This document shows positions 18,075-26,801 of a DNA stretch of 64,000 nt, in pieces. A program made the position numbers and the translations under genes. This stretch comes from Chloroflexota bacterium. GTDB lineage: Bacteria; Chloroflexota; Limnocylindria; Limnocylindrales; CSP1-4. Location: contig PLOC01000111.1 of assembly GCA_003141955.1 (NCBI GenBank), forward strand, positions 621-64,620. The letters are read 5' to 3'. The notes beneath the pieces are model-generated. The model saw only the letters and a list, made by a program, of their open reading frames with translations. It made no database searches and was not told the DNA's origin. The stretch's first letter is position 1. Each line of letters opens with the position of its first letter.

Positions 18075-18971
18075 TCAGAGTCGATCGGCTTCCTGCGGGA
18101 TGCCGATCGGTGCCACCAGCACCCTGCCCGCGACGGCGGCGCCGCGTCGCGCCAGCAGCCCCGTCTTGGGCCGGTGGAAAGTGACGGTCAGATGCGCCCG
18201 AACGACTGGGTCGGAGAGGTCGCCGCTGGTCAGGTCGACGGCGGTCGGACAGTCGACCGCGATGATCGGGATGCCCGCGCGCCGCGCCCTGGCGATCAGC
18301 TCGACGGCGCTGCGGATCGGCTCGCGCAGCGGCCCGGCGGTACCGGTCCCGAGCAGCGCGTCCACGACCACGGCCGCCTTCTCGATGCCCTGAGCGAGGA
18401 TCGCCACGTCCCGGGGGACGGGGGTGTGGACCCGTTCGACCCGGTCCTCGGCGTCGAGGCGGTCCCAGTTGCGGGCTGCGTCCCTGCCCGCCGGGCGCCC
18501 CTCGCCGGCGACCAGCGCGACCACGACCTTGGCCCCGTTTCGAGCCAGGTGACGCGCCGCGACGAAGCCGTCGCCGCCGTTGTTGCCGGGTCCGCACAGG
18601 ACCAGGATCGGCCCCCTGCCCCAGCGTTCCGTCTCAACGGCCAGGGCACGAGTGGCCGCGGCCACCGCGCAGCCTGCCTGCTCCATCAGGCGCGTGCCCG
18701 TCACTCCCATCGCCTGGGCCCGCCGGTCGGCGCCGCGCATGGCCTCGGCTCCGATCGCGGAGGACTCCATCGACCGGGACCAGCGGGCCGCCAGCTCATC
18801 CAGGCCCAGCGTGAACAGCGTGGCGTCGTCCGCGGGGAGTGGCGGCACCCGCCACGGATCCGCCTCCGGGGTTCCGTCGGCGGACTGGGCCGCATCGGCA
18901 GGAGTGGCGTCGGCGGGCCGAGCGGCAGCGGCCGCCCGGCGGTTCGAGGCGTCGCGTCTCGGCGTGGGCAT
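18075..18971 (-). CDS. nnrE: NAD(P)H-hydrate epimerase (YjeF N-terminal domain)
   Basis: 298 residues. After an Ala/Pro-rich N-terminus of about 70 residues comes the YjeF-N domain: MRGADRRAQAMGVTGTRLME, GPGNNGGDGFVAARHL near 150-165 (the glycine-rich nucleotide loop), VVDALLGTGTAGPLR and VDCPTAVDLTSGD. It interconverts R and S forms of hydrated NAD(P)H for repair. In many bacteria it is fused to the ADP-dependent dehydratase NnrD. That half is absent here, so the dehydratase must be elsewhere. AGGAG 8 nt before the ATG at 18971 supports this long form. It is downstream of ppc by 19 nt, likely one operon. Confidence 0.9.
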   Translation of the reverse strand: MPTPRRDASNRRAAAAARPADATPADAAQSADGTPEADPWRVPPLPADDATLFTLGLDELAARWSRSMESSAIGAEAMRGADRRAQAMGVTGTRLMEQAGCAVAAATRALAVETERWGRGPILVLCGPGNNGGDGFVAARHLARNGAKVVVALVAGEGRPAGRDAARNWDRLDAEDRVERVHTPVPRDVAILAQGIEKAAVVVDALLGTGTAGPLREPIRSAVELIARARRAGIPIIAVDCPTAVDLTSGDLSDPVVRAHLTVTFHRPKTGLLARRGAAVAGRVLVAPIGIPQEADRL

Positions 18972-18990
18972 CGGGTGTCTCCTGGCCGCC

Positions 18991-21909
18991 CTAGCCGGTG
19001 TTCTGGAGGCCGGCGGCCACGCCGTTGACGGTGAGCTGCACGAGCGTGGCCACTCGCTCGCGATCCGGATGGTTCGGCGGCAGCGAGCGAAGCCGGGCCA
19101 GGTAGTGGACCTGGATGTGCGACAGCGGGTCGATGTAGGGCCGCCGCAGCCGGATCGAGCGCCGAACTGCCGGATCGGTTTCGAGCAACTCCCGATGGCC
19201 GGTCACTCTTGCCAGCTCCTCGATCGAGAGGGCGTACTCGGCCCGGATGCAGGCCCACAGCCGCTTCCCGGTCGGTGTGTCGGCGAGCGCGGCGTAGAGG
19301 CTCGCGATCTGCGGCTCAGATCGATACAGGATCAGCTCGGCGTTGTCGAAGGCGCTCGAGAGGAGCGGCCAGTCGCGATAGAGCGTGGCCAGCTTCTCGG
19401 TGGACCTGGCGCCGTGGGTCCGCCGGTACGCCTTGAGCGCGGAACCGAGGCCGTACCAGGCCGGGAGCCCGATCCTCGCCTGCTGCCAGGCGAAGACCCA
19501 CGGAATCGCCCGCAGCGATTCGATGCCCGGCGCCGGCGTGACCGGCTCCACGACCCAGGCCGGCTGGGAGAGCCGCCGCGGTGGCTCGACGCTGCCGCGG
19601 CGCGCCGGCCGCGACCCCAGGGCCATCGCCGAAAGCTCCGTCACGGGCGTCGCGGCCCGGAAGAACTCCGGGAACCCGGGCTCGTCGTACACCAGCGAGC
19701 GGTAGGCGTCCCGCGCCAGGCCGGCCAGCTCGTCCATCACCGGCTTGCCGCGGCCGTCCACCTCGGCCACGCAGTCGTCGTGCTCGTGAGTGGACGCGAT
19801 GATCGCCGCGCTCGCGACGAGCTCCAGGTGATGCTCGGCGATGGCGGCGTTCGAGTAATTGGCCGCGACCGTCTCGCCCTGCTCGGTCATCTTGAAGCGG
19901 CCGTCGATCGAGCGCGGGGCCTGGGCCAGGATGGCCCGGTTCGTCGGGCCACCGCCACGGCCGATGGCGCCTCCTCTGCCGTGGAAGAGGGTCAGTTCGA
20001 TACCGTTGCGGCGGGCCACCTCGGCCAGGCGTGACTGGGCCCGGTAGAGCATCCACACGGCCGCCAGGAAACCCGACTCCTTGTTCGAGTCGGAGTAGCC
20101 GAGCATCACTTCCTGGCGGTTGCCGCGGGACTCCAGGTGCCGGCGGTAGTCCGGGTTGGCGAGCAGCGTCTCCAAGACCTCGCCACAGCTCTCGAGCGCG
20201 TCCGCCGATTCGAAGAGCGGCACGACATCGAGGTTGGCCTGGCCGCGCACGAAGCCGCTCGTGGCCACGGTCGGGACGATTCCGCCGGCGGCCATGTGGG
20301 CGAGCTGCAGGACGGCCATGACGTCGTCCGCGCTGCGGGTGAAGCTGACCACGTAGCGATGGCAGGCATCCTCGCCGAAGCGCCGCTGGATCGCCGCCAC
20401 GGCCCGGAAAGTCGCCAGGACCTCGCCCGGCGAGACGCCCGGGACAAGCTCGCGGGCCAGGTCCGGGGAGGTCATGCCGCGGCTGTGCAGGAGAGCGTGG
20501 AGGGCTTCGGCGTGGACTTCGGAGTGCTGGCGGATCTCGAGCGAGGCGAGATGGAAGCCGAACGTCTCGACCTGCCAGCGGAAGTCCTGGATCTCTCCGT
20601 AGGCGACGCGCGGCAGCCCATCCGCGACGAGGCAGGCCTGAAGCTCGGCCAGCTCCTCGATCAGCCGCTCGGTGGTCTCGTAGTGCCCGGCGACCGGGCC
20701 CGCCTCCTCGGTGAGGTACCAGCGAGTGCGGCGAAGCCGCTCGGCGATCGCCCCCATGCGGCGGCGGTACGGCTCGTCGGGGAAGCGGCGAGCCAGGTCG
20801 CGCATCGTCTCGGGCAGTTCCTCGGCATCGCGGGCCAGCCGGTTCTCGAACTCCGGGTGGATCCCATCACTCGAGACCTGCGCCGACAGCGTCGTCAGAA
20901 GCCTTGTCGCCACCGCCTCGTAGCCGCGCAGGACGTGGTCGGCGTGGATGCGCGGAACCTGGCGAGTGAGCTCCGCCGTGACCACCGGATTGCCGTCGCG
21001 GTCGCCACCGATCCACGAGCCCCACTGCAGGAAGGCGGACGCGCGCGGCGGCTGTGTCCCGCTCAAGCCGGCGTCGCCGGCCAGCCCGCCCGCGCGGTGG
21101 CTCCGACCTCGGACTCTCGCCCGGTCCATCGCTCGATCGAAGGCGCGGTAGATCCGCGGCACCGCCCGGAAGAGCGCCTCGTCGAAGAATGCCAGGGCCG
21201 AGCGGACTTCGTCGATCGGGGTCGGGGCGGTCTTGCGCACCGACGAGGTCCGCCACAGCAGGCTGATCTCTTCACGCAGCTTGCGCCTGATCTCGGCGTC
21301 GTCCTCGGCACCGAGGCGGGGATCGTCGAGCTGCTCGAGAAGCCGATAGCAGCGCCGCAGAGCGGTCAGCACCGTGCGCCGGCGGGCTTCGGTCGGATGG
21401 GCGGTCAGGACCGGCGTGATCCGCAGCCGCCGCAGCAGCTCCTCGATCCGATCGGCCGACCAGTCGCGCTCGCGGAGCCAGTCGATGGCCGAATCCGGAG
21501 AGCCCTCCTCAGGCCTGGCCGACTTCTGGGCTCGCTCCAGCTGGCGAACCTGATCGCGCTCCTCGCACAGGTTGACGAGCTGGAAGTACAGGCTGAAGGC
21601 GTTGGCCAGCGCCTCGGCCTGGTCGATCGCAAGCGAGTCGAGCTCGGTCGCCAGCGCCTCGTGGGCCCCCTCGTCGCCTGCCTCGCGGAAGGCGATCGAG
21701 CGAAGGCGGCTCCGTTCCACCAGATCCAGCAGTTGCGGCCCGCCCTGTTCCGCGATCACCTGGCCGAGCAGGGCGCCCAGCAGCTTCACCTCGCGCGAAA
21801 GCGAATCGGCCGCGCTGCCGGTGCCGGCGGCCCGGGGCTCGGCCTGCACGGCGGCATTGCCCGCGGCGTGGGCTGTCGATCGCGTTGGAGCGGGGTGATT
21901 GGCGGGCAT
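18991..21909 (-). CDS. ppc: Phosphoenolpyruvate carboxylase
   Basis: 972 residues from the ATG at 21909; an upstream ATG at 22107 would add 66 residues of uncharacteristic sequence. It adds bicarbonate to PEP to make oxaloacetate, replenishing the TCA cycle. Conserved sites: TAHPTEARRRT (catalytic His), WIGGDRDGNPVVT, LGYSDSNKESGFLA, FHGRGGAIGRGGGPTNRAI (the glycine-rich catalytic loop) and the invariant C-terminal QNTG. Length fits the bacterial enzyme. An internal Arg/Gly-rich insertion near residue 270 is less conserved. It is followed closely by nnrE. Confidence 0.97.
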   Translation of the reverse strand: MPANHPAPTRSTAHAAGNAAVQAEPRAAGTGSAADSLSREVKLLGALLGQVIAEQGGPQLLDLVERSRLRSIAFREAGDEGAHEALATELDSLAIDQAEALANAFSLYFQLVNLCEERDQVRQLERAQKSARPEEGSPDSAIDWLRERDWSADRIEELLRRLRITPVLTAHPTEARRRTVLTALRRCYRLLEQLDDPRLGAEDDAEIRRKLREEISLLWRTSSVRKTAPTPIDEVRSALAFFDEALFRAVPRIYRAFDRAMDRARVRGRSHRAGGLAGDAGLSGTQPPRASAFLQWGSWIGGDRDGNPVVTAELTRQVPRIHADHVLRGYEAVATRLLTTLSAQVSSDGIHPEFENRLARDAEELPETMRDLARRFPDEPYRRRMGAIAERLRRTRWYLTEEAGPVAGHYETTERLIEELAELQACLVADGLPRVAYGEIQDFRWQVETFGFHLASLEIRQHSEVHAEALHALLHSRGMTSPDLARELVPGVSPGEVLATFRAVAAIQRRFGEDACHRYVVSFTRSADDVMAVLQLAHMAAGGIVPTVATSGFVRGQANLDVVPLFESADALESCGEVLETLLANPDYRRHLESRGNRQEVMLGYSDSNKESGFLAAVWMLYRAQSRLAEVARRNGIELTLFHGRGGAIGRGGGPTNRAILAQAPRSIDGRFKMTEQGETVAANYSNAAIAEHHLELVASAAIIASTHEHDDCVAEVDGRGKPVMDELAGLARDAYRSLVYDEPGFPEFFRAATPVTELSAMALGSRPARRGSVEPPRRLSQPAWVVEPVTPAPGIESLRAIPWVFAWQQARIGLPAWYGLGSALKAYRRTHGARSTEKLATLYRDWPLLSSAFDNAELILYRSEPQIASLYAALADTPTGKRLWACIRAEYALSIEELARVTGHRELLETDPAVRRSIRLRRPYIDPLSHIQVHYLARLRSLPPNHPDRERVATLVQLTVNGVAAGLQNTG

Positions 21910-22086
21910 GTCACGGGAGCATACAGCGGCGGACGATCGCGACGCTTCACCTGTAGATGAGGGCCTGCGAGGCAGGCTTATCGGCTGGTCCTGATGGTAC
22001 GAACGAGGCACCAAGGATTCTCCGTAAAGGACGACACCTAGAGCAGAAGAGGCCCGCGTCGATGGGTGCTCGGTGCCGGAGGCGAA
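21910..22086. promoter_or_regulatory. Divergent ppc / small membrane protein promoter region
   Basis: A 177-nt divergent region containing a small perfect hairpin, GCCTGC-GAG-GCAGGC, at 21963-21977. No convincing sigma70 boxes were found by eye. Confidence 0.3.
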
Positions 22087-22350
22087 ATGGACCGCAGCCG
22101 AATTCACAGGATCGTGATCGCGACCATCGCCGCCACGTCCGTCGCCGGTGTCGCCCTCGGGGTCGCAACACTGAGCGGGTTCGGCGGCTCAGGGGCGGGA
22201 GACTTGCTCGTCTCCTCGACCCCGGTGGCCAGCACCGTGCTTCTTCTGATCGGCATTGTCGTCATGATCGAGTTCGAGTTGTCGCACGTGGCCGGCCGGC
22301 GATCGAGCCGAACGGCTCGGGCCTCGGTCCCCGAGCCGGCCCGCGCCTGA
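22087..22350 (+). CDS. Small two-helix membrane protein
   Basis: 87 residues from the ATG at 22087, with GGAGGCGAA directly upstream. Two hydrophobic segments are visible: residues 8-31 (IVIATIAATSVAGVALGVAT) and 48-63 (TVLLLIGIVVMIEF), followed by a basic tail rich in Arg and Ser. I do not recognise the family. It stands alone, divergent from ppc. Confidence 0.65.
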   Translation: MDRSRIHRIVIATIAATSVAGVALGVATLSGFGGSGAGDLLVSSTPVASTVLLLIGIVVMIEFELSHVAGRRSSRTARASVPEPARA

Positions 22351-22733
22351 GTGGTTGAGCAGCTTGAGCCCCGCCACGCGCCCCCGCGCCACCCGCTGCG
22401 CCTCCGCTCGAACTGGCGGGACCAGATGACCCCGGCTGCACGTTCCGTCGGCGCCGCCAGGATCGCCGCCGCCGCGGCAACCGCGGGCGCCGCCGTCTCC
22501 GCGGGCGGGGCCTCCACGGGGGCCTGCCGTCGCGCCGACGATCGGCCGATCCAATTCCCGGCCTCCTTCGCGCGGTCCGGCTCCGCGCGTCCATGGACCG
22601 CCCCGCCGCCGAACAATCCGCCGACGGGGCGGCCCGCCACTCGCCGACCCTTCTGAGGCCGCTTCTCCGCCTGAGCGCCACCATCCTGTCCGATGACCGC
22701 GCACAACTGACATCCGCGCGCTAACATCCCGGC
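22351..22733. other. Region without a convincing gene
   Basis: 383 nt of very GC-rich sequence. Long frames exist on both strands but encode Ala/Arg/Gly low-complexity peptides without a ribosome-binding site. I see no RNA gene. Confidence 0.5.
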
Positions 22734-23216
22734 GTGGCCATCGAGACACCGCTTCCTCCCAGGATCGCCGACGACGATCGTCCGGTCGTGGCGTCGCTCA
22801 CGGTCCTCTACGACGGCGGCTGCACGGTGTGCAGCGAGACGGTCCGGCAGCTGCGCCGTTGGGACCGCGACGGCCGAATGGAGTTCCTTCCCCTCACGAT
22901 GGCCGCCACCTCAGGCCGCCCGAGCCTGGAGCGACTCGCGGCCGAAGGGCATCTGGCCGACGCGATCCACGTCGTCAACGAGTCGACGGGTCAGGTGGTG
23001 ACCGGCGGCCACGCGGCGCTGGCGCTCCTCGACGCGCTCCCCGGCGGCTGGTTGCTCCGACCCTGGGCTGCCCTGCCGCCGACGGCCCTCGCCGCCGACG
23101 CCGTCTATCGGATCGCCAGCCGGCACCGCGACGGCCTGGCGTGGCTCATGGGCATGCGCAACGAGGTCAGCTGCCCGGTTGCACCCGCCGTCGAGTCGGT
23201 CGACCCGGACCGCTGA
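22734..23216 (+). CDS. DUF393 (DCC family) thiol-disulfide oxidoreductase-like protein
   Basis: 160 residues from a GTG at 22734. The family hallmark LYDGGCTVCSETVRQLRRWD is at residues 25-44, with the DxxCxxC dithiol (C30, C33). A thioredoxin-like layout follows (FLPL, then HVVNESTGQVVTGGHAALALLDALP). Family members are small predicted redox proteins of unresolved substrate. The last 20 residues contain one more Cys (EVSCPV). It is transcribed with, but 156 nt from, the next gene. Confidence 0.88.
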   Translation: MAIETPLPPRIADDDRPVVASLTVLYDGGCTVCSETVRQLRRWDRDGRMEFLPLTMAATSGRPSLERLAAEGHLADAIHVVNESTGQVVTGGHAALALLDALPGGWLLRPWAALPPTALAADAVYRIASRHRDGLAWLMGMRNEVSCPVAPAVESVDPDR

Positions 23217-23372
23217 CGGTTCCCGCGGTCGCGCGCCGACCGCCGCCGCGTCGCCCGTGGCCCCTGCGGCCTGCCCGCCGCGATGGGTAGGCTCGGTCGG
23301 GCCGTTGGTACTGCCTCTGCGTGACGGCCACCCGGTCACGCGCCTGGGCCGGCTCTATAGGATCCGGGGATC

Positions 23373-23966
23373 ATGACGAGCGTCCCCAGTCACGTCACGC
23401 CCCTCAAGCTCGTGCAGCGCGCCTCGATGGACCTGGCAACCTGCCCACCGGCGGCATTGGTCGAGCCCGACTGGCTGGGCACGCCGGTCGCCTCGGCCAC
23501 GGCGGGCACCCGCCGCTATCTGACGGATCTCAGTCTGCCGGTGCGGGACCACAGCCCACAGCTCACCTTCAAGAAGGCCGCCTACGTGGACATGGGCGAG
23601 GCCCGAGCAACCGCGGATGGCTGCGAGCTGACAATCAGCTGGCGGTCGTCGTCGCTCGCGCCGCTCTTCCCCGTCTTCGCCGGCCGGCTCAAGCTGACAT
23701 CGACCGAGGTCACGCTGGAGGGGTTCTATGCCCCGCCCGGCGGTGAGTTCGGGGCCGTGCTCGATCGCGCCTTCCTGAACATCGCCGCTCGCGGCACGGC
23801 CCGCTGGTTCCTGGAGCAAGCGACTGCGGCGCTCTCGACTGTCACGGCGGTCGGGCCGGAGACGCGGACCGCGGGCTCGGCCGCTGCATCGGCCCCAGGC
23901 TCCACTGCCGGCCCCACATCGTCGCCGGGCGGCACCTCCACGCTCCGTGGCCGCGCCGTCCCGTAG
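23373..23966 (+). CDS. Conserved-looking hypothetical protein
   Basis: 197 residues, not recognised. Residues 60-150 look like a folded alpha/beta domain with alternating strands (LTFKKAAYVDMGEA, CELTISWRSS, FAGRLKLTSTEVTLEGFY) ending in a helix (RWFLEQATAALS). This resembles the general look of SRPBCC/START-like lipid-binding folds but without a diagnostic motif. The C-terminal 40 residues are Ala/Ser/Thr/Pro-rich and probably disordered. The start is an ATG at 23373 without a strong ribosome-binding site. Confidence 0.6.
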   Translation: MTSVPSHVTPLKLVQRASMDLATCPPAALVEPDWLGTPVASATAGTRRYLTDLSLPVRDHSPQLTFKKAAYVDMGEARATADGCELTISWRSSSLAPLFPVFAGRLKLTSTEVTLEGFYAPPGGEFGAVLDRAFLNIAARGTARWFLEQATAALSTVTAVGPETRTAGSAAASAPGSTAGPTSSPGGTSTLRGRAVP

Positions 23967-24163
23967 CGCGTTTCGGGCGCTTCTGGAGTCCGCGTCTCGC
24001 CGGCCGCTACACGGATATAGCCGGGCACGAACGCATGAGTTGCGCGGGATGGGCGATTCTTGCGGGAATGGAACGTCCCGTGTATGTGTTCGAAACATCC
24101 AGGGGAGTATCCTGATTGTCCCTGGTCGTACCCAGTGCGAACCCCCGAAGGAAGGAGGGTCTC

Positions 24164-24400
24164 GTGCCTGAACCGTCCGCCATCGAGGGGGTCTTGCGAG
24201 CTCTGGTCGAGGCGATGGAGGCCAAAGAGGCCGCCGAGCCAGACCTCCCGGAATGGGAGGCAGACGCCCGACTTCGAGCCGCCGAGGCTAGCCTTCTCCG
24301 GCTCTATCGTGAGTCGGGTCACGATCACCCTCACCGCGTGGCAATCGAGATCGAAGTCGCCCACTCCTGCGTGGGCCCCACCGCGGTAGAGGTCGCCTGA
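24164..24400 (+). CDS. Small acidic hypothetical protein
   Basis: 78 residues from a GTG at 24164 with AGGAGGG seven bases upstream. It is strongly acidic, with a helical first half (VLRALVEAMEAKEAAEPDLP) and a second half ending in HRVAIEIEVAHSCVGPTAVEVA. No family recognised. An inverted repeat CCAGGG...CCCTGG (24099-24125) lies about 40 nt before the start and overlaps the likely promoter. Confidence 0.5.
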   Translation: MPEPSAIEGVLRALVEAMEAKEAAEPDLPEWEADARLRAAEASLLRLYRESGHDHPHRVAIEIEVAHSCVGPTAVEVA

Positions 24401-24474
24401 CGCCCGGCGGCCGCCTCGCGCAGGCCAGCGCTGAGCCCTCTGGATAGTCCCAGCTTCCGTGCGCCCTGCTGCAG

Positions 24475-25824
24475 TTGGCAGACTCCACGGCCGATACCTT
24501 CGACGGTTGGCAAGCCGTGCCAATGGAGCCTGCCGTGCTTACTGGGGCAACGGAGAAACCCGACGTCAGCGCCGCCCACAAGGATCGTCGCCTGAGGGCC
24601 GTCTATCGCCGGGAACTTCAGGATAGTGTGCTGTTCTCAGCTCTGGCCGTGACGGCCGGGATCGCGGTCACCACAGTGGTCGCGTGCCTGGTCGCGCCGA
24701 ACGCCGCCCTTGCCGAGATCCTCGTCGCCACGCCGCTTGTGCTGACGGGTCTTGGCGTCGCGCGCACAGTGCCCTGCCGGTCCCGGCGCTTCGTCGTTCA
24801 ACTCGGCATGCTGGTGGGCCTGCTGCCGTTCCTCTCGACCGCCACGACCACGACCCTCGTTCATGGATCCGAGTCGCTCTCCCTGGGGGCGCTGGGGGTG
24901 ATGCCCCTCGCCTTCGCGGTCTACGTCCCGCTCGAGCGCAGGCAGCACCTGATCTGGCTGATCCTGGCCGACGCGATCTTCTTCGGGGTGATCGTCGCGT
25001 GCTCGAGTGCCGCGGTGTGGTCGGGCGAGATGCTGGCGCTGACGTTCACTGCCGCCCTGGCATTCGGGCTGAGCCTCGGCGCCAACGAGATCCAGCTTCG
25101 GCGGCGCCAGCAGATGAACAGGCAGCTCCTGGCGGTGCGCGGTCTCTACGGCCGCATGAAGGAGCACGAGCTCGACCTTCGTCGCCAGGACGAGTTCCTC
25201 TTCATGCAGCAGGAAACCCTGGTCGTCCAGCAGGCCGAGCTGCTGCGGCTCAACGAGGAGCTCGAGACGATCGCCCGCCTCGACGCCCTGACCGGCCTGG
25301 GCAACCGCCTTCGCCTCAACGAGGACCTGGCCCAGACCGCGGCCCGGATCGAGCGCATCGGCGGAACGGTGGGTCTGCTGCTGATGGACCTCGACCGATT
25401 CAAGCGCCTCAACGACACCATGGGCCACTTGGCCGGCGACGCCGCCCTGCGGGGAGTGGCCGACGTTCTTCGCAAGACGAGCCGCCTGGGCGACGGGCTC
25501 TATCGCTACGGCGGCGAGGAGTTCCTGGTCGTGCTGCACGATTGCGACGAGAGCGCCCTGGCGGCGGCCGGGCAGCGCTACATCAGTGCCGTCGCGGCCG
25601 CGGGCATGCCGCACCCCGACAACCCACCGTGGAACCTGGTCACGGCCAGCGCCGGCGCCCGCGAGCTATCCCAGCGCAACTGCATCGACATCGACGCGGC
25701 GCTCCACGATGCCGACGAGGCGCTGTACGTCGCCAAGGCGTTGGGTCGAAACCGCCTCGAGATTCACTCCGGCCCGCCTGCGGGCGAGATCGTCCCGATC
25801 GACCGGCAGCGCGCCGCGAGCTAG
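24475..25824 (+). CDS. Membrane-bound diguanylate cyclase (GGDEF)
   Basis: 449 residues. The N-terminal 210 residues hold about six membrane helices. A coiled segment (QQETLVVQQAELLRLNEEL) at 242-260 then leads into a GGDEF domain: DALTGLGNRLRL, LLLMDLDRFKRLND and the active-site loop YGGEEF near residue 346. Together these make cyclic di-GMP from two GTP. I see no clear RxxD inhibitory site. The start is uncertain: TTG at 24475 or ATG at 24523. Its stop overlaps the convergent membrane protein gene by three bases. Confidence 0.93.
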   Translation: MADSTADTFDGWQAVPMEPAVLTGATEKPDVSAAHKDRRLRAVYRRELQDSVLFSALAVTAGIAVTTVVACLVAPNAALAEILVATPLVLTGLGVARTVPCRSRRFVVQLGMLVGLLPFLSTATTTTLVHGSESLSLGALGVMPLAFAVYVPLERRQHLIWLILADAIFFGVIVACSSAAVWSGEMLALTFTAALAFGLSLGANEIQLRRRQQMNRQLLAVRGLYGRMKEHELDLRRQDEFLFMQQETLVVQQAELLRLNEELETIARLDALTGLGNRLRLNEDLAQTAARIERIGGTVGLLLMDLDRFKRLNDTMGHLAGDAALRGVADVLRKTSRLGDGLYRYGGEEFLVVLHDCDESALAAAGQRYISAVAAAGMPHPDNPPWNLVTASAGARELSQRNCIDIDAALHDADEALYVAKALGRNRLEIHSGPPAGEIVPIDRQRAAS

Positions 25825-26231
25825 ATCGGCAGCACCGCCGCCACGACCGCGACGACGATGCCGATGGCCAGCGCGGCCACGCCGATACGGATCGATTTGG
25901 CCCTGTCGCGTGCCCTGGCCTCGGGCGCCGCCACCTCGGACACGGTCCCCAGCGGCCCGAAGTTGTAGACGCCTCGGGCCCCGAAGCCGGCGCAGAAGTG
26001 GAACCACGCCTGCAGGTATCCCGAGGCCGACGCGCCCGCTGGAAGCACCAGAATCAGCCTGGTCCAAGGCGGCGCCCCGGTCACGACCAGTGCCGCGAGG
26101 CCGGCCGCGGTCACCAGGAGCCCGATATGGCCGGCCATCCGGCGGCGGGCTATCTCAGCCGGACCGATGTTGCATACGCCCGGGCTGTAATCGACGACAT
26201 TGAGCGGACCAAGCCCCGCGGTGCTGGACAT
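25821..26231 (-). CDS. Small membrane protein with CNIGP / FCAGFG motifs
   Basis: 136 residues from the ATG at 26231 with GAGGTATC upstream. Three hydrophobic segments are visible, near residues 32-46, 51-70 and 113-134. Conserved-looking motifs are VCNIGPAEIARRRMAGH before the first helix and WFHFCAGFGARGVYNFG after the second; the cysteines could pair or bind metal. I do not recognise a named family. Convergent with the GGDEF gene. Confidence 0.65.
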   Translation of the reverse strand: MSSTAGLGPLNVVDYSPGVCNIGPAEIARRRMAGHIGLLVTAAGLAALVVTGAPPWTRLILVLPAGASASGYLQAWFHFCAGFGARGVYNFGPLGTVSEVAAPEARARDRAKSIRIGVAALAIGIVVAVVAAVLPI

Positions 26232-26519
26232 CGTTGATACCTCAATTACTTGCCCTGGATCGTACAGCCGACGCCAGCGCGCGGCCAGTCGTAGCAGATC
26301 TGGGCCGGCACCCGCGACAACTTGCCGCCACCGGCTGGTCGGTGCGCTGCAGTCGAGGGTAGATTGCTGCTCTCCGCTCCCCGCCGGACCTGACAGGGTC
26401 CTTTCGGGTGACCTTGACCCGTACAATCGAGGAGCGATACTTGGCCCCAGCGGGGCCGACTATTCCGATAGGCGGGCTGCCGACGCTCCGAGTCGGCGGC
26501 CTCTCCAGGAGGATCCAGC

Positions 26520-26753
26520 GTGCTCTTCAACCGCAAGCGCTCCAAGGACAGCGAGGAGCGGCAGCTCGATCAGGCGGGGCTGGTCGAATTGCTCCTCGGC
26601 GCGGACGACGTCGAGCGAAAGCGACTCCTGCTGCTGGCGCTCCAGACCGGCGAACTCCGCAAGTCCGAAGCCGCCGACTTGCTGCGCCTGGTCGATCGAC
26701 TCGAGGCCGTATCAGCTGGTTCCTCCACCCGTGCCGCGTCCGGCAACCGGTAG
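26520..26753 (+). CDS. Small charged helical protein
   Basis: 77 residues from a GTG at 26520 with CCAGGAGGATCCAGC before it. The sequence is rich in Lys, Arg, Glu and Leu and predicted helical (LVELLLGADDVERKRLLLLA, then EAADLLRLVDRLEAV). No known family. It precedes the epimerase gene by 48 nt on the same strand and may be its leader gene in an operon. Confidence 0.6.
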   Translation: MLFNRKRSKDSEERQLDQAGLVELLLGADDVERKRLLLLALQTGELRKSEAADLLRLVDRLEAVSAGSSTRAASGNR

Positions 26754-26801
26754 CGACTCGCCCAGCCATTTCGGGGAGCCAACAACCGCTACCATCCCAG
26801 C

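Noticed and set aside
18991-22107. Longer ppc start at 22107
   Set aside because: The extra 66 residues lack conservation signals and cover the divergent promoter region; ATG 21909 gives the normal length.
22104-22727. 207-codon minus-strand frame opposite the small membrane protein
   Set aside because: Low-complexity Ala/Arg/Gly peptide with no ribosome-binding site. It covers a better-supported plus-strand gene and looks like a GC-rich shadow frame.
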